Shown: piece after piece, positions 47,714-55,745 of the stretch | Layout of the letters: every line of letters starts with the position of its first letter | Numbering within the stretch: position 1 is the stretch's first letter | Assembly (NCBI GenBank): GCA_026004415.1 | Contig: BPJC01000001.1 | Span: 62,001 to 126,000, forward strand | Source of the DNA: Patescibacteria group bacterium | Lineage (GTDB): Bacteria; Patescibacteriota; Microgenomatia; UBA1406; GWC2-37-13 | Length of the DNA: 64,000 nucleotides | Direction of reading: 5' to 3' | Notes under the pieces: generated by a model | What the model was told of the DNA's origin: nothing | Database searches by the model: none | Seen by the model: only the letters and a program-made list of their open reading frames with translations | Made by a program: the position numbers and the translations under genes

Positions 47714-48083
47714 ATCTAGATATAATTCTACGAGTTATTAATCGATTCAAATCTTATATGTTTCACTCGTGCGATTTTTTATTATTTAATCCAAAGTCTT
47801 TTAAGGTTATCTCCAGACAAAGTTCGCCTTGTTGATGTTTTTTCAAGAGATGTTGTAGAACATCCAGAAGCATATTCTCCAGAATTCAGTTCACAAAACT
47901 AACTTTAATATATCAGTATTCCACCTCCGGAATGAAAAAAAGTCTATCTTATAGGTATATAAATCTCTTCTTTAACCACTGAGAAGAGGAAAGTGAGTAT
48001 ACTATTTCGTAGACATTATCTTATAATCTAACAACTTCATTTTTGGAGACAAAATTTATAAACTAATGCAGTTGTCTTTCTTT
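47714..48083 (+). other. Intergenic with an unidentified coding scrap
   Basis: Around 47800-47900 the plus strand reads LSPDKVRLVDVFSRDVVEHP, EAYSPEFSSQN, which looks like former protein. No start, no full domain and no family could be assigned. Confidence 0.3.
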
Positions 48084-48834
48084 TCAAGTGCTTTTGTCAA
48101 TTCCGCTTTCAGCAATTATTCTTCTTGCCTTATTTTTTGTAAGCTTCTTGGAATAAACTAGTCTCGCATACTTTATTATTCCTTCCATCAGAGAATTTTT
48201 AACAAGTTGTTTTTCGTTTTGGTAAATATATTGGCTTAAAAAAACGGCCAAAATTTTTGGTTTTTATCTGATCAGGAAGTCTGATTAAATCAATAACAAA
48301 AGAATTTGTCTTTGGCTTTGGATAAAATTTTTCCTTAGTAACTTCAAAAAGAACTTTTGGTTTAAAAAATGAAGCAAAAATAGCATTTTTCTCAATGCTT
48401 TTCAAAAATTTAACAGGAATCATAAGAATAACTTTGTCATATGCAACAAAGGTCAAGTTATGAAAAAACGGCTCAATAAAAGAATAAGGCAGATTGGAAA
48501 CTACTTTGTTGTACTCTTTCCTTTTGAAAAATTTTCCGCGGAGTTGAACAAAATCTCAAGCACTTTTAAAATGGACTTCAACATTTTGAGGCAGTTTTGC
48601 TAAAAAGGGTTTAAACCGTTCATCAATCTCAAAAGCAATTACTTTTCCTGATCTTTTCGTTAATTCGCTAGTTAGATTGCCAATCCCTGCTCCAATTTCC
48701 AAAACAACATCATTTTTGTTCAAATCAGCAAAACTAACCATTTTTTTAATAACTCTATAATCAGCTAAGAAAAACTGATCCTTTAATGGATCTGGTTCTA
48801 TTCTGTGTTTTTTAAGAAGTGTTTTTATAGCCAT
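48084..48834 (-). pseudogene. rRNA adenine dimethyltransferase (KsgA/Erm family), broken
   Basis: From 48834: MAIKTLLKKHRIEPDPLKDQ, motif I as NDVVLEIGAGIGNLTSELTK, KVIAFEIDERFKPFL, then a TGA (48556-48558). The same frame resumes LRGKFFKRKEYNKVVSNLPY, the NLPY catalytic motif, and runs on to KPIYLPKR at about 48215. A frameshift then leads into the C-terminal helical part ending near 48084. One nonsense codon and one indel. If this was the only RsmA copy, 16S dimethylation is lost; Erm-like 23S methylation is the alternative. Confidence 0.8.
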
Positions 48835-49224
48835 TTCTCAATTGAAAAAAATCTTAAGATTTTGAGACATTGCTTAAATTAAAAACTCTTTTTATTTAAG
48901 ACATTCAAAAGTTTACGATTATATAATTCATTTAATCTTTGGATTTATAAGAAGGTAAAAATTTTACTTTTTTCACAAGACTTAAATTTTAAAGACCAGT
49001 TATAATTTAAAGGTTTCTTAAATAATCTAATAATAAACAAAAATTAGCGATAAAATTTCTAAGTTTTTAAAAGACTTAAAATATAGTTATCAAAAATATA
49101 TCTCAATATGATACTTGATGAGGTTTAAGGCAACATTACACAATAAATTTAATTAATAGAATAAGGTGTTTGTTAATTAGAAAATCAATGGTGGTTTAAT
49201 TTTTGTATTTTGTTGATAAGTTTG
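48835..49224 (-). other. AT-rich intergenic, nothing recognised
   Basis: 390 bases of very AT-rich sequence with stops in all frames. No tRNA, hairpin with U-run or repeat was seen. Confidence 0.4.
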
Positions 49225-49902
49225 TTAGTTTTCTTTATAAAATTCAAAAGGAAGATTTCTTGCTAAAACATATGCTACTGGAATAAAGTCATTATGCGAG
49301 AGAATACCCCGATTAAAGCATTCAGGGACCCTAATACCTTTGATATGATTTAGCGGATATTCTAGAGGGTTAATATTTGTTACTGTAGTTTGTTGCTGTT
49401 TATGCATTAATCTCAAAACACAGTCAGAATTAAGTGATCTTAAAATGTTATCAGTATAGTTAGTTTCACAAATTACTTCTGGATATTGGTGGGATGGTTC
49501 GCCTCTAGCTAAACTCCCAACAGTTAAAAGTCTGGCTTGGATTATAGGTAAGTTACTTAAATTAAGTAGTTTTTCATCATCATATGCATAATCTAACTTT
49601 ATTATTAAATCTGGATAATAAAAATATGATTGTAGATATGAAATAACTTTCTTTGCTTTTTCAAACAACTCTTGCAATATCTTATATTCATGTATACCAT
49701 TTGAGTCACCGCCAATCAAAGCTCCCTTTTCATTAAGACCAAAACTCCAAGCACCTCTTGGAGGCAGAGCTGAATGGGCGATATCAAAAATATAATAAGG
49801 TTCTTGATTTTGATTATAATCATTAATAATACTTATATATCCAACAAATTCTGGACCGGCGACTGCTTCTTGGTTAACATTAGAAGTCTTAAAAAAAATC
49901 AA
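49225..49902 (-). CDS. Hypothetical protein, possibly N-terminally truncated
   Basis: 225 aa from TTG 49902. In the same frame an ATG at 49977 (with a TAGAAT -10-like box upstream) gives MITAINLEKKIELQGVTQTN, then a TAG at 49908-49906. The original protein was therefore probably about 250 aa and is now interrupted or restarted. The region LIIKLDYAYDDEKLLNLSNLPIIQARLL loosely recalls the end of the PEP-synthase ATP-binding domain (LQAR), but this is weak. No signal peptide. Confidence 0.45.
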   Translation of the reverse strand: MIFFKTSNVNQEAVAGPEFVGYISIINDYNQNQEPYYIFDIAHSALPPRGAWSFGLNEKGALIGGDSNGIHEYKILQELFEKAKKVISYLQSYFYYPDLIIKLDYAYDDEKLLNLSNLPIIQARLLTVGSLARGEPSHQYPEVICETNYTDNILRSLNSDCVLRLMHKQQQTTVTNINPLEYPLNHIKGIRVPECFNRGILSHNDFIPVAYVLARNLPFEFYKEN

Positions 49903-50077
49903 ATGCTAATAAGGATAATTTGTTTGTGTAACACCTTGTAATTCTATCTTTTTTTCTAAATTTATTGCTGTTATCATGTGCCTTTTTATTCTATTTTGAA
50001 GATATAAAAACTATTTAAGTAAGGTGAGATAATAAATAATAGCTAATTTAATAGCTAAAAATTTTTGATTAACAAAG

Positions 50078-50290
50078 ATGAAATGCCTAAATTGTGAAAC
50101 CCAAATGGTTAAAGGAGTTATTATAAAGGGTGGTTGGTATGGAGAAACATTTGCAAAACTTAATAAATTTGCCGTAGAAAAATTAAATTTCGGAAGATTC
50201 GTTTCAGCTTATAGGTGACCAAAATGTGTCAAAATTGAACTTTATGCCGATCCGGATTGAAACAGTAAGGACTGGCAAAATCTAAGGTAA
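50078..50290 (+). pseudogene. Small zinc-ribbon protein with two in-frame TGA codons
   Basis: One 70-codon frame: MKCLNCETQMVKGVIIKGGW, FGRFVSAYR, TGA (50216-50218), PKCVKIELYADPD, TGA (50258-50260), NSKDWQNLR. The first Cys pair CLNC is intact. The second pair would be CPKC, so the first TGA replaces Cys, and the second probably replaces Trp. Confidence 0.65.
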
Positions 50291-50293
50291 GCT

Positions 50294-51088
50294 TTAGCAG
50301 GCTATCCCATCGCCTATTCCAACTGCATCTAAATTCATAGGATCATAATACTTTGTAAAACCACAGCAGATGAAAAACTCTTGAGCCTTTGCTTGGGTTT
50401 TAAAGTCCTTGCAGTCTCTATCAGGACCGTTGCAGTCATATTTACAGTTTCTGCTTCCTAAAACCTTTTTTTCCTTACAAGCCTGAGGATCCCACAAACC
50501 TTTGTTTTTCTCTCTTGCTTGCCTTTCAGCCTGCAAAAACCTTTCCTGATATTTTACATCCGGCGGAAAACTCACAGCCTTAGCATAACCTTCCCTTACC
50601 AAATACTCATTTACAAAAATATCTTCCACATAAACATACCTTAAAAGCCTTCCGTATTTGTCTCTTTCAGAAACATCCTTTTCCAACTTAACCTTTTTCC
50701 CTAAAACTAGTCTCTCATTTGCCTTTTTTGCTTCAAGCGCAAAACACTCTGGATCACCCCTTTCTGTATTCAGCTCCGGAGTATCAATGCCAATATATCT
50801 CACCTTCTCTCCATTCTCCAAAACAATCGTATCGCCATCGATTACTTCAACTACTTTATAAAACTCTTGAAAGGGTGTTGGGTTAACTTTATTTTTTACA
50901 ATAGAAGAAGGAGTAGAACTCAAAGTAATTGAAATCTTCTGATATTCTGTTTCTTTTAAGATATTATTACTTTGATAGTCATTTTTTCTGCTGAATAAAA
51001 CAAGAGTAAAGAAAATAACTCCTATAAAAATCAAGAAGGCTTTTTTGCGTTTGAAAAAATTAGCTAATTTAGCGCTTATCATATACAA
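50294..51088 (-). CDS. Secreted thermonuclease (SNase) with Excalibur-like C-terminus
   Basis: 264 aa. A basic N-terminus and membrane helix (about 16-30) export it. The staphylococcal-nuclease domain has YKVVEVIDGDTIVLENGEKVRYIGIDTPE, DKYGRLLRYVYVEDIFVNEYLVREGYA and an ERDKYGR Arg. The C-terminal DRDCKDFKTQAKAQEFFICCGF...DAVGIGDGIAC is an Excalibur-type calcium-binding motif. It likely degrades external DNA or RNA for nucleotides, which suits a CPR lifestyle. Confidence 0.92.
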   Translation of the reverse strand: MYMISAKLANFFKRKKAFLIFIGVIFFTLVLFSRKNDYQSNNILKETEYQKISITLSSTPSSIVKNKVNPTPFQEFYKVVEVIDGDTIVLENGEKVRYIGIDTPELNTERGDPECFALEAKKANERLVLGKKVKLEKDVSERDKYGRLLRYVYVEDIFVNEYLVREGYAKAVSFPPDVKYQERFLQAERQAREKNKGLWDPQACKEKKVLGSRNCKYDCNGPDRDCKDFKTQAKAQEFFICCGFTKYYDPMNLDAVGIGDGIAC

Positions 51089-51156
51089 ATTTAACTTTAG
51101 ACCAAAATCGTCTAATAAAAGTATAAACTAAAAGAGATCATTTAAAAGGAATGTAG

Positions 51157-51714
51157 TTATCTATTGACTTCTTTCCACCATTCTTAAGGATCTGATTTTA
51201 AAATCTCTTTAAATAACTTTTTTCCTGATTTTGTGCAGAGTTTTTTGCTGAGATTTTCCAACCATTGTTCCGCTTGCTTATGACCTTGCTGAATATACTC
51301 TTTAGCATTTAAAGCATTTTCAAGATAATCAGCATCTTTTAGGATCTTCCCAAAAAGACCTTTCTTTTCATTTAAATCTCTCATCCACTCTACAACCTCT
51401 GGCAGAAAGTCCTTTGCCTGATCTTCAATTGCTTTGTCTTCGTTACCCTTTGGGGCAGATATTTTCTGCTTAACAAAGTTAAGTCTCCAATTCTTGTCTC
51501 TCCGATCTCATGAAAAACAAGGGCAGTTGCTACTTTTTCAGGATTAGGATATCCTTCTAATTTTGCCAAGATATATCCAATCTGGGCAGTTCTTAAAGAA
51601 TGTTCGGCGATTGTTTCAGGATCTTTAATGCCAATATAAAGCCAGCCTGCTTAGGAAGAGTTTTTAAACTTTCCCATTCATAAAGCCTTTTAATTATTTT
51701 TTAAGATCTAACAT
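51157..51714 (-). pseudogene. HD-domain nucleotidase (YfbR-like), broken
   Basis: Fragments in order: AGWLYIGIKDPETIAEHSLRTAQIGYILAKLEGYPNPEKVATALVFHEIGETRIGDL (the H...HE metal motif), QKISAPKGNEDKAIEDQAKD, KILKDADYLENALNAKEYIQ (the distal Asp), then TAA and EWWKEVNR. The N-terminus is scrambled by indels and a shift occurs near 51475. The open 66-codon piece at 51184-51384 is only its C-terminal part. Confidence 0.78.
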
Positions 51715-51718
51715 AATT

Positions 51719-52288
51719 TTATTTTACTTTATTTTTTAAGTACCTTCCCATTAACTCTCCCTTAGCCAGAATATGACCATCAATAGCTCTTAAAAGTTCT
51801 TTTCTTCCTACAGAAGGATCAAGTTCTAAAACAGTATCAAGAGTATAAACCTTAAAAAAGTATCTATGCTCTCCAGAGGGCGGACAAGGCCCACCATAAG
51901 AGTTTTCGCCAAAATCATTTCTGCCAACAACCGCATCTTCAGGCATAGAGTTTTCTGCGATTTTTCCTACAGAAGGGCTAATATTCCAGACCAGCCAATG
52001 AGAAAAAGTTCCCATAGGCGCATCAGGATCATCAACAATCAAAACCAAACTTTTTGCCTCCTGAGGTACTCCGCTTATTTCAAGGTCAGGATTTATATTT
52101 TCTCCATCGCAGGTGTATCTGGAAGGAATCAAGCTTCCGTTTTCAAAAGCAGAACTTGTAACTTTTAGAGTATGTTTAACCTCCATAGTATTTTGTTTGA
52201 AATTATAACTGGTTCTGCTTTTCCAAAAATAAAATGAGAAAATTGCGAGAAACAATATTATGCCTCCAATTAAAACACTAAATCGCAT
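51719..52288 (-). CDS. YbhB/YbcL-family PEBP-like protein, membrane anchored
   Basis: 189 aa: an N-terminal helix (about 5-22), then the PEBP domain with SRYTCDGENINPDLEISGVPQEAKSLVLIVDDPDAPMGTFSHWLVWNI and YGGPCPPSGEHRYFFKVYTLD, the two ligand-pocket motifs. Bacterial members have no agreed function. Divergent from the gene at 52345. Confidence 0.9.
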   Translation of the reverse strand: MRFSVLIGGIILFLAIFSFYFWKSRTSYNFKQNTMEVKHTLKVTSSAFENGSLIPSRYTCDGENINPDLEISGVPQEAKSLVLIVDDPDAPMGTFSHWLVWNISPSVGKIAENSMPEDAVVGRNDFGENSYGGPCPPSGEHRYFFKVYTLDTVLELDPSVGRKELLRAIDGHILAKGELMGRYLKNKVK

Positions 52289-52344
52289 CTTACTTAAATT
52301 TTAACAAACTAAACAAAAATCAGAGTTTGCTACAATGAAAATTG

Positions 52345-53037
52345 ATGGAAAAAGGAATCCTTAAAATCTTTCTTTTTCTTTCATTTATAGGCTTTGCTCT
52401 TTTTGTAATTAAATTACTTTTCGACAAACCGCCGGTGATAAAATCTCTTTTTGTTATAAAGGAGGATCTGGCTCAAGATTCAGGATACTCCTCAGAGTAT
52501 GGGCCAGTTTTACCCTTTGGAACAATCTTAAAAGGAGAAGGAAAAGAAACTCTTTCACCCACTATAGAGTTTTATCTTAAAAAGGAGGCTTTAGTTTACA
52601 GCCCAATAGATGGAACAATCACAGAAATAAGATATCAACCAGAGGATAAAGATTACTATATCTGGATAAAGCCAAGATTTTGGTCTGACTGGCTTGTTGA
52701 GATCGATCATCTTACAGCTCTTCAAGTAAAAAAAGGAGAAAAAGTTTCCGCAGGCCAGGTGCTTGGAAAACCCGGCAGATGGTATCCAGAATATGGTGTA
52801 GGAAGAGTAGAGTTAATGATAATTAAAGAAGGAAGACTAGATCATTACTTTTGCCCCTCGCTTTTTTTAGCAAAAGAAGTGAAAAGAGATTACGATGAAT
52901 TCTTTAGCTATGCCTTCAAAGATTCAACAAGAAAAGAAGAACTGCAAAAGATGAATCCTTTAGGCTGTTTGTTTAAAGAATTAAAGGATAAAACAGTAAT
53001 CATCAAAAATCATCAAAATCTAATTGTTGTCAATTAG
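52345..53037 (+). CDS. Membrane-anchored M23-like fold protein without metal ligands
   Basis: 230 aa from ATG 52345; TACAAT at 52331-52336 lies 8 bases upstream. One N-terminal helix, then beta-rich sequence VYSPIDGTITEIRYQPEDKDYYIWIKP...VEIDHLTALQVKKGEKVSAGQVLGKPG, as in LytM/M23 or lipoyl-like folds. The HxxxD and HxH zinc ligands are not evident. The C-terminal end GCLFKELKDKTV is duplicated at 54210-54284. Confidence 0.6.
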   Translation: MEKGILKIFLFLSFIGFALFVIKLLFDKPPVIKSLFVIKEDLAQDSGYSSEYGPVLPFGTILKGEGKETLSPTIEFYLKKEALVYSPIDGTITEIRYQPEDKDYYIWIKPRFWSDWLVEIDHLTALQVKKGEKVSAGQVLGKPGRWYPEYGVGRVELMIIKEGRLDHYFCPSLFLAKEVKRDYDEFFSYAFKDSTRKEELQKMNPLGCLFKELKDKTVIIKNHQNLIVVN

Positions 53038-53108
53038 GCACAAAAAAATAAGATATTAACCTTTTACTTACCAACCCCAATTATTTATCTTTATTACTAC
53101 TCATTAAT

Positions 53109-53270
53109 TCAGAAATTCAGATCATCTTCATTTGGGATTAACTTGTCTTTATCTTCTTTATCTTTTTTATTCGGGATTAACTTGTCTTTATCTTTATAAT
53201 TCAGATCATCTTCCTTCGGGATTAAATTGTCTTTATTTGGATATAATTCGGGCATTATTTTTTCTGCCAT
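53109..53270 (-). CDS. Short Asp/Lys-rich repeat peptide with strong ribosome-binding site
   Basis: 53 aa from ATG 53270: MAEKIMPELYPNKDNLIPKE, then units around KDKLIPN and EDDLN (KDNLIPKEDDLN, DKDKLIPNKKDKE, DKDKLIPNEDDLN). No signal peptide, no Cys, highly charged, probably disordered. AAAGGAGGTGA at 53279-53289 is a near-perfect Shine-Dalgarno, unlike the leaderless genes elsewhere, and decides the start. Its promoter and 5' leader resemble those of the peptide at 53774-54106. Not recognised. Confidence 0.65.
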   Translation of the reverse strand: MAEKIMPELYPNKDNLIPKEDDLNYKDKDKLIPNKKDKEDKDKLIPNEDDLNF

Positions 53271-53322
53271 GTAAAATCTCACCTCCTTTCTTTCTATAGT
53301 ATTTTTAAATTTATAAAAACAA

Positions 53323-53351
53323 ATTATATCATTATAATCACATCTGCACAA
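53323..53351 (-). promoter_or_regulatory. Promoter TTGTGC-17-TATAAT of the 53-aa repeat peptide
   Basis: -35 TTGTGC (53351-53346), 17-base spacer, -10 TATAAT (53328-53323). A second TATAAT lies at 53336-53331. The predicted 5' leader is about 46 bases. Confidence 0.55.
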
Positions 53352-53354
53352 CAA

Positions 53355-53773
53355 AAATACCCTTTTAAAACATATTGAAACGCAGAGGATGAATCATCTA
53401 AACTTTTTTCAAAAAATTTAAGATTAGAAGCTAAAGCTAACCGTCATCAACTTATCGCAAAATTTTAACCTTCATTTCTACAATATGATACTTTCAAATA
53501 TTTCTATCAATTGCTTAAAAAATAAACCCTAATTTTGTGGCCCAATTTCTACTATTTATCTCAATTTATCCTTACCTGCTTTGCAACTTTGTTATTAGTT
53601 TTTTTAACTACTTTCCGTCTTAAGTAATCCCGATTCTCTTTTCTTTTAGGTTTTATGTTCTCTTTTCCTTGTTCTACTTCAAATCAGGCGATTTTTTAGG
53701 TGGGATAGGATTTTTTTCTCTTCTCTTAACGCGTCAGGGCTTATCACTTCCTCTTCTCTTAACTTACCAGGAC
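53355..53773 (-). other. Intergenic with a former repeat tract
   Basis: At 53690-53770 the minus strand, out of frame with the upstream peptide gene, reads SPDAISPGKLREEEVISPDAL and REEKK, with the repeated units CCTGACGCG and TTAAGAGAAGAG in the DNA. It looks like a third repeat type that once extended the 53774-54106 protein before a frameshift. The rest is unremarkable. Confidence 0.4.
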
Positions 53774-54106
53774 TTATCGCGTCAGGCTATCCTTTTTATA
53801 TTTCATGTTATTGTTCAGATCAGGCGGTCTTAAAGGGTTTTCAGGATATTGCACATCAGGCTGTTCTAAAGGGTTTTTAGGATATTTCACATCAGGCTGT
53901 CCTTTATTTATTTCATTGTTATTGTTCAGATCAGGCTGTCCTTTATTTATTCTATTATTATTGTTCAGATCAGGCTGTCCTTTATTTATTTCATTGTTAT
54001 TGTTCAGATCAGGCTGTCCTAAAGGGTTTTCAGGATATTGCACATCAGGCTGTCCTTTATTTATTTCATTGTTATTTTTTACAGGCTGGCTGATTTCACC
54101 TTCCAT
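53774..54106 (-). CDS. Asn/Gln/Pro-rich tandem-repeat protein with strong ribosome-binding site
   Basis: 110 aa from ATG 54106 (a GTG three codons earlier overlaps the ribosome-binding site). After MEGEISQPVKNNNEI it is made of two interleaved units: a 13-residue NEINKGQPDLNNN (39-base DNA repeat, three copies) and a 12-residue GQPDVQYPENPL (36 bases, three variants), sharing the QPD core. It is disordered, with no signal peptide and no Cys. AAAGGGGGGTGAA precedes it. The frame ends abruptly in KKDSLTR where a further repeat tract is now out of frame. Confidence 0.65.
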   Translation of the reverse strand: MEGEISQPVKNNNEINKGQPDVQYPENPLGQPDLNNNNEINKGQPDLNNNNRINKGQPDLNNNNEINKGQPDVKYPKNPLEQPDVQYPENPLRPPDLNNNMKYKKDSLTR

Positions 54107-54165
54107 AAATTTCACCCCCCTTTCTAAACAATCAATAAAATTTAAACTTATTTTTTGTTTTTAAT

Positions 54166-54194
54166 ATTTTACAATACGGAAAAATTACAGTCAA
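54166..54194 (-). promoter_or_regulatory. Promoter TTGACT-17-TAAAAT of the tandem-repeat protein
   Basis: -35 TTGACT (54194-54189), 17-base spacer, -10 TAAAAT (54171-54166). The predicted leader is about 53 bases and ends in the strong Shine-Dalgarno. This is the best full sigma-70 promoter in the window. Confidence 0.6.
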
Positions 54195-54209
54195 GGCTAT
54201 AAAAGATTT

Positions 54210-54284
54210 AGTCTTTTAGGCTGTTTGTTTAGAGAATTAAAGGATAAAATAGCTGACCATCAGGTGTTGATGGTTGTAAATTAA
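54210..54284 (+). pseudogene. Duplicated C-terminal fragment of the 52345-53037 gene
   Basis: Reads LLGCLFRELKDKIADHQVLM, VVN and stop. The first 38 bases are almost identical to the end of the upstream gene, with one change. No start is present. The two copies flank the pair of repeat-peptide genes. Confidence 0.7.
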
Positions 54285-54336
54285 GACCTTTAAGTTTTAG
54301 GCATCTTTGCAAAAACAGATTCATTTTTTGTCTTAT

Positions 54337-54909
54337 TTATATTATCTCAAATACATCATTTTTTCTTATTCTTGGTTTTTTGTCAGATTCTAAAATGTCA
54401 TTTGGAGCTTTAGCATAGTCTCCTAATTTTCCCAATGCTATCATTACCCAAGGTTGATGATTTTCGTCAACTAGTTTTTTTGCTTTATCTTTGTTGAATC
54501 CTCCCATCTGATGTGTGTAATAGTCCAAAATCTGTGCTTGATAAACCAAGGTTGCCACAGCCTGACCTAAATCATACTGAGCATAGGCGTTTTCTCCATA
54601 ATCATCTTTGTTTATATAACAACCTAATATTAGCACTCCTGCGTTTTTAGCCCATAAATTGCCTTGCATAAGCAGTGAAGATAGTTTTTCAAATCCTTTA
54701 GATCCATTCTTAGCTACATAAAAATACCAGGGCTGGCGGTTATAGCTTGATGGTGTCCAACGAACTGCTTCAAAAATAATTTTGAGGTCATCATCTGAAA
54801 TGTTGCTGTTAACAAAGAATTTAGGACTAAATCTTTTTTTAAAGCAATCAGAAATACTTAATGATGTTTTGTTTTCGTGTATTTTTAGGATGTCTTGATT
54901 TTTAAACAT
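54337..54909 (-). CDS. Nitroreductase-family FMN oxidoreductase
   Basis: 190 aa. KKRFSPKFFVNSNISDDDLKIIFEAVRWTPSSYNRQPWYFYV is the FMN phosphate-binding start. YAQYDLGQAVATLVYQAQIL and the C-terminal WVMIALGKLGDYAKAP complete the fold. Likely a dimeric NAD(P)H-dependent reductase of unknown substrate. Divergent from the peroxiredoxin gene, so the pair could form a redox-stress neighbourhood. Confidence 0.9.
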   Translation of the reverse strand: MFKNQDILKIHENKTSLSISDCFKKRFSPKFFVNSNISDDDLKIIFEAVRWTPSSYNRQPWYFYVAKNGSKGFEKLSSLLMQGNLWAKNAGVLILGCYINKDDYGENAYAQYDLGQAVATLVYQAQILDYYTHQMGGFNKDKAKKLVDENHQPWVMIALGKLGDYAKAPNDILESDKKPRIRKNDVFEII

Positions 54910-54961
54910 ATAAAACTTATACTTAATTTGTAATAGTTATTATAATTTATCAAAGAAAATT

Positions 54962-55426
54962 ATGAAAGCAATAGATTTTTTATTACCGGATCAAGACAAT
55001 AATTTTCATTCATTGAAGGATTACAATGGTAAATGGGTGCTATTATATTTTTACCCTAAAGACAATACTCCAGGTTGCACTAAAGAAGCCTGTGGTTTTA
55101 GAGATAGTTTTGAAGAACTAAAAAAACATAATGTAGTTGTATTAGGTGTTTCTGCTGATTCTGTTTCATCTCATAAAAAGTTTGCTGAAAAGTTTAAATT
55201 AAATTTCCCTTTGTTATCTGATACTTCAAAAGAGATTATTAAAAAGTATGAGGCTTGGGGTAAGAAAAGGTTTATGGGTAGAGAGTTTGAGGGTATTTTG
55301 CGAATTAGTTATCTTATAAACCCTGAAGGTAAGGTTGTTAAAAAGTATGATAAAGTTAAACCTGAGGTTCATGCCAAAGAGGTTCTAGATGACATAAATA
55401 AGTTTAAGTCTGACAAAAAAGATTGA
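54962..55426 (+). CDS. bcp: Thiol peroxidase Bcp (peroxiredoxin Q)
   Basis: 154 aa. WVLLYFYPKDNTPGCTKEACGFRDSF holds the peroxidatic and resolving Cys five residues apart, as in Bcp. VLGVSADSVSSHKKFAEKFKLNFPLLSD is also typical. It reduces hydroperoxides using thioredoxin. TATAAT at 54941-54946 lies 15 bases before the ATG. Confidence 0.95.
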   Translation: MKAIDFLLPDQDNNFHSLKDYNGKWVLLYFYPKDNTPGCTKEACGFRDSFEELKKHNVVVLGVSADSVSSHKKFAEKFKLNFPLLSDTSKEIIKKYEAWGKKRFMGREFEGILRISYLINPEGKVVKKYDKVKPEVHAKEVLDDINKFKSDKKD

Positions 55427-55427
55427 T

Positions 55428-55583
55428 ATGACTGCAAAAACCACATTAAACAAGATAAAGTACGCAAATAGATTATTGCCTACACAGAATTGTCCAATGT
55501 GCGGCAGTAAAATCTCTGCTTTGCCTGGAACTAGAGATGCTGTTTGCAAAAACTGCGGTTTTAAAGATCCTTGTTGTGAATAA
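55428..55583 (+). CDS. 51-aa zinc-ribbon protein
   Basis: MTAKTTLNKIKYANRLLP, then CPMCGSKI and CKNCGFKDPCCE. Two CxxC pairs form a zinc ribbon, and the end carries two more Cys. It starts one base after the bcp stop, so it is co-transcribed with the peroxiredoxin. Too short for standard gene callers but with good coding character. Confidence 0.7.
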   Translation: MTAKTTLNKIKYANRLLPTQNCPMCGSKISALPGTRDAVCKNCGFKDPCCE

Positions 55584-55745
55584 CTTGCTTTAGTATTACT
55601 TGTTGTTTTTATAGTTGAAGGTTCTCTCCTCATCAGCATTTGTTATGATTTGTCTATAATTTGGTTTTGAAAATAATTGTTGAAACACTGGCAATGTTGT
55701 TTTGTTGTATTAAATCTTTTGATCAGGATAATAAGTTTTTAGAGA

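Noticed and set aside
41236-50290. TGA read as an amino acid (alternative genetic code)
   Set aside because: Several pseudogenes carry in-frame TGA, but the restored residues differ (Gly, Arg, Cys, Trp), one lesion is TAA and another TAG, and many live genes end in TGA through ATGA overlaps (for example 3913-3916 and 6082-6085).
53774-54106. CRISPR array
   Set aside because: The 36-39 base units are contiguous coding repeats without unique spacers and keep a reading frame.
53805-54164. 119-codon plus-strand frame over the repeat locus
   Set aside because: It is the mirror of the tandem repeats. The minus strand has a promoter and perfect Shine-Dalgarno, while the plus strand has neither.
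55385-55639. 84-codon minus-strand frame over the bcp end
   Set aside because: It overlaps the well-supported zinc-ribbon gene and the bcp C-terminus and has no start signal or family likeness.
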